Assembly (NCBI GenBank): GCA_028023455.1 | Contig: JAQFVV010006313.1 | Location: 3,577,147-3,641,146 of the forward strand | Reading direction: 5' to 3' | Origin: Epiperipatus broadwayi | Taxonomy: Eukaryota; Onychophora; Udeonychophora; Euonychophora; Peripatidae | DNA length: 64,000 nucleotides | Shown: in pieces, positions 63,850 to 64,000 of the stretch | How the letters are laid out: each line of letters begins with the position of its first letter | How positions within the stretch are numbered: position 1 is the first letter of the stretch | Notes under the pieces: generated by a model | The model's database searches: none | Told to the model about the DNA's origin: nothing | The model's input: only the letters and a program-made list of their open reading frames with translations | Position numbers and translations under genes: made by a program

Positions 63850-64000
63850 ATTATCATCAGCCACATTGATTATTTTGGGTTTCTACTCTATTCCTAGAGT
63901 TATCGAACTTAACTGTTCTTCTCTTATATGGGAATACCCTATCCCTATCTCTAGAGCTATATTTTCTTCTTAAACTTGTTTGAAATCTATGGTTATTTTT
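63850..64000 (-). pseudogene. Basic Gag-like fragment upstream of integrase tail
   Basis: On the minus strand, in the frame of the integrase tail, 46 or more codons are open and rich in Arg, Lys, Asn and Ser (RRKYSSRDRDR, RRTVKFDNSRNRV, then QNNQCG), followed by four stops. A basic stretch ending at a Cys-x-type residue looks like the region before a Gag zinc knuckle rather than an integrase core. If so, this element carries a gag-to-integrase deletion like S1. The window edge cuts it, so this is tentative. Confidence 0.35.

Overview
The window looks like repeat-dominated, very AT-rich nuclear DNA from an invertebrate animal; I cannot name the species. The evidence is long (TA)n, (TTA)n and (GATA)n microsatellites, two kinds of animal-type LINE, tRNA-derived SINEs, foldback (MITE-like) elements and Ty3-type LTR retroelements. 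I found no convincing host gene. Every coding segment I recognise belongs to a mobile element, and nearly all are broken by stops or frameshifts.

Layout, left to right. 1-6707 is an LTR retroelement on the minus strand (family S1). Its 3' LTR is cut by the window edge, its 3.9 kb interior has one 291-codon ORF, and its 5' LTR is 2.1 kb. 6.7-12.5 kb holds foldback elements, the first copy of an unknown dispersed repeat and a 425-bp GATA array. 12.5-18.5 kb is an almost full-length L1/Tx1-like LINE (minus strand) bracketed on both sides by (TTA)n. 20-20.7 kb has two adjacent foldback elements. 22.3 kb has a SINE-like unit and 24.8-25.6 kb a fossil LINE RT. 27156-29283 is a solo S1 LTR, followed by the second copy of the dispersed repeat. 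29.7-38 kb is one RTE LINE copy split by about 6.8 kb of nested insertions: a 1.9 kb LTR-like unit (X) and a 4.8 kb solo LTR (family L). A short SINE sits in the right half of that RTE. 38-39.3 kb is a diverged tandem repeat ending in a microsatellite. 45683-48291 is a 2.6 kb solo LTR (family S2) with a 4-bp target duplication. 48.3-53.7 kb is a decayed Ty3-type gag-pol. 55.8-58.3 kb is another broken RTE running into a 500-N gap. 58777-64000 is the 3' LTR (4.4 kb) and integrase tail of a minus-strand family L element.

The most interesting theme is a set of related, unusually long LTRs (2.1, 2.6, 4.4 and 4.8 kb). They share the position of the core promoter about 600-700 bp from the U3 end. 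S1 and L also share a motif after the TATA box, and S1, S2 and X begin with a palindrome. S1 and L have interiors in which gag-like sequence is joined directly to the integrase C-terminal tail, which suggests large non-autonomous (LARD-like) retroelements derived from an autonomous Ty3-type parent. The decayed gag-pol at 48-54 kb resembles that parent lineage. Several of these LTRs sit in (TA)n tracts.

Limits: all homology calls come from reading motifs and comparing parts of the window with each other by eye. Element boundaries are usually good to a few bases where TG..CA ends and a second copy exist, and are approximate elsewhere.
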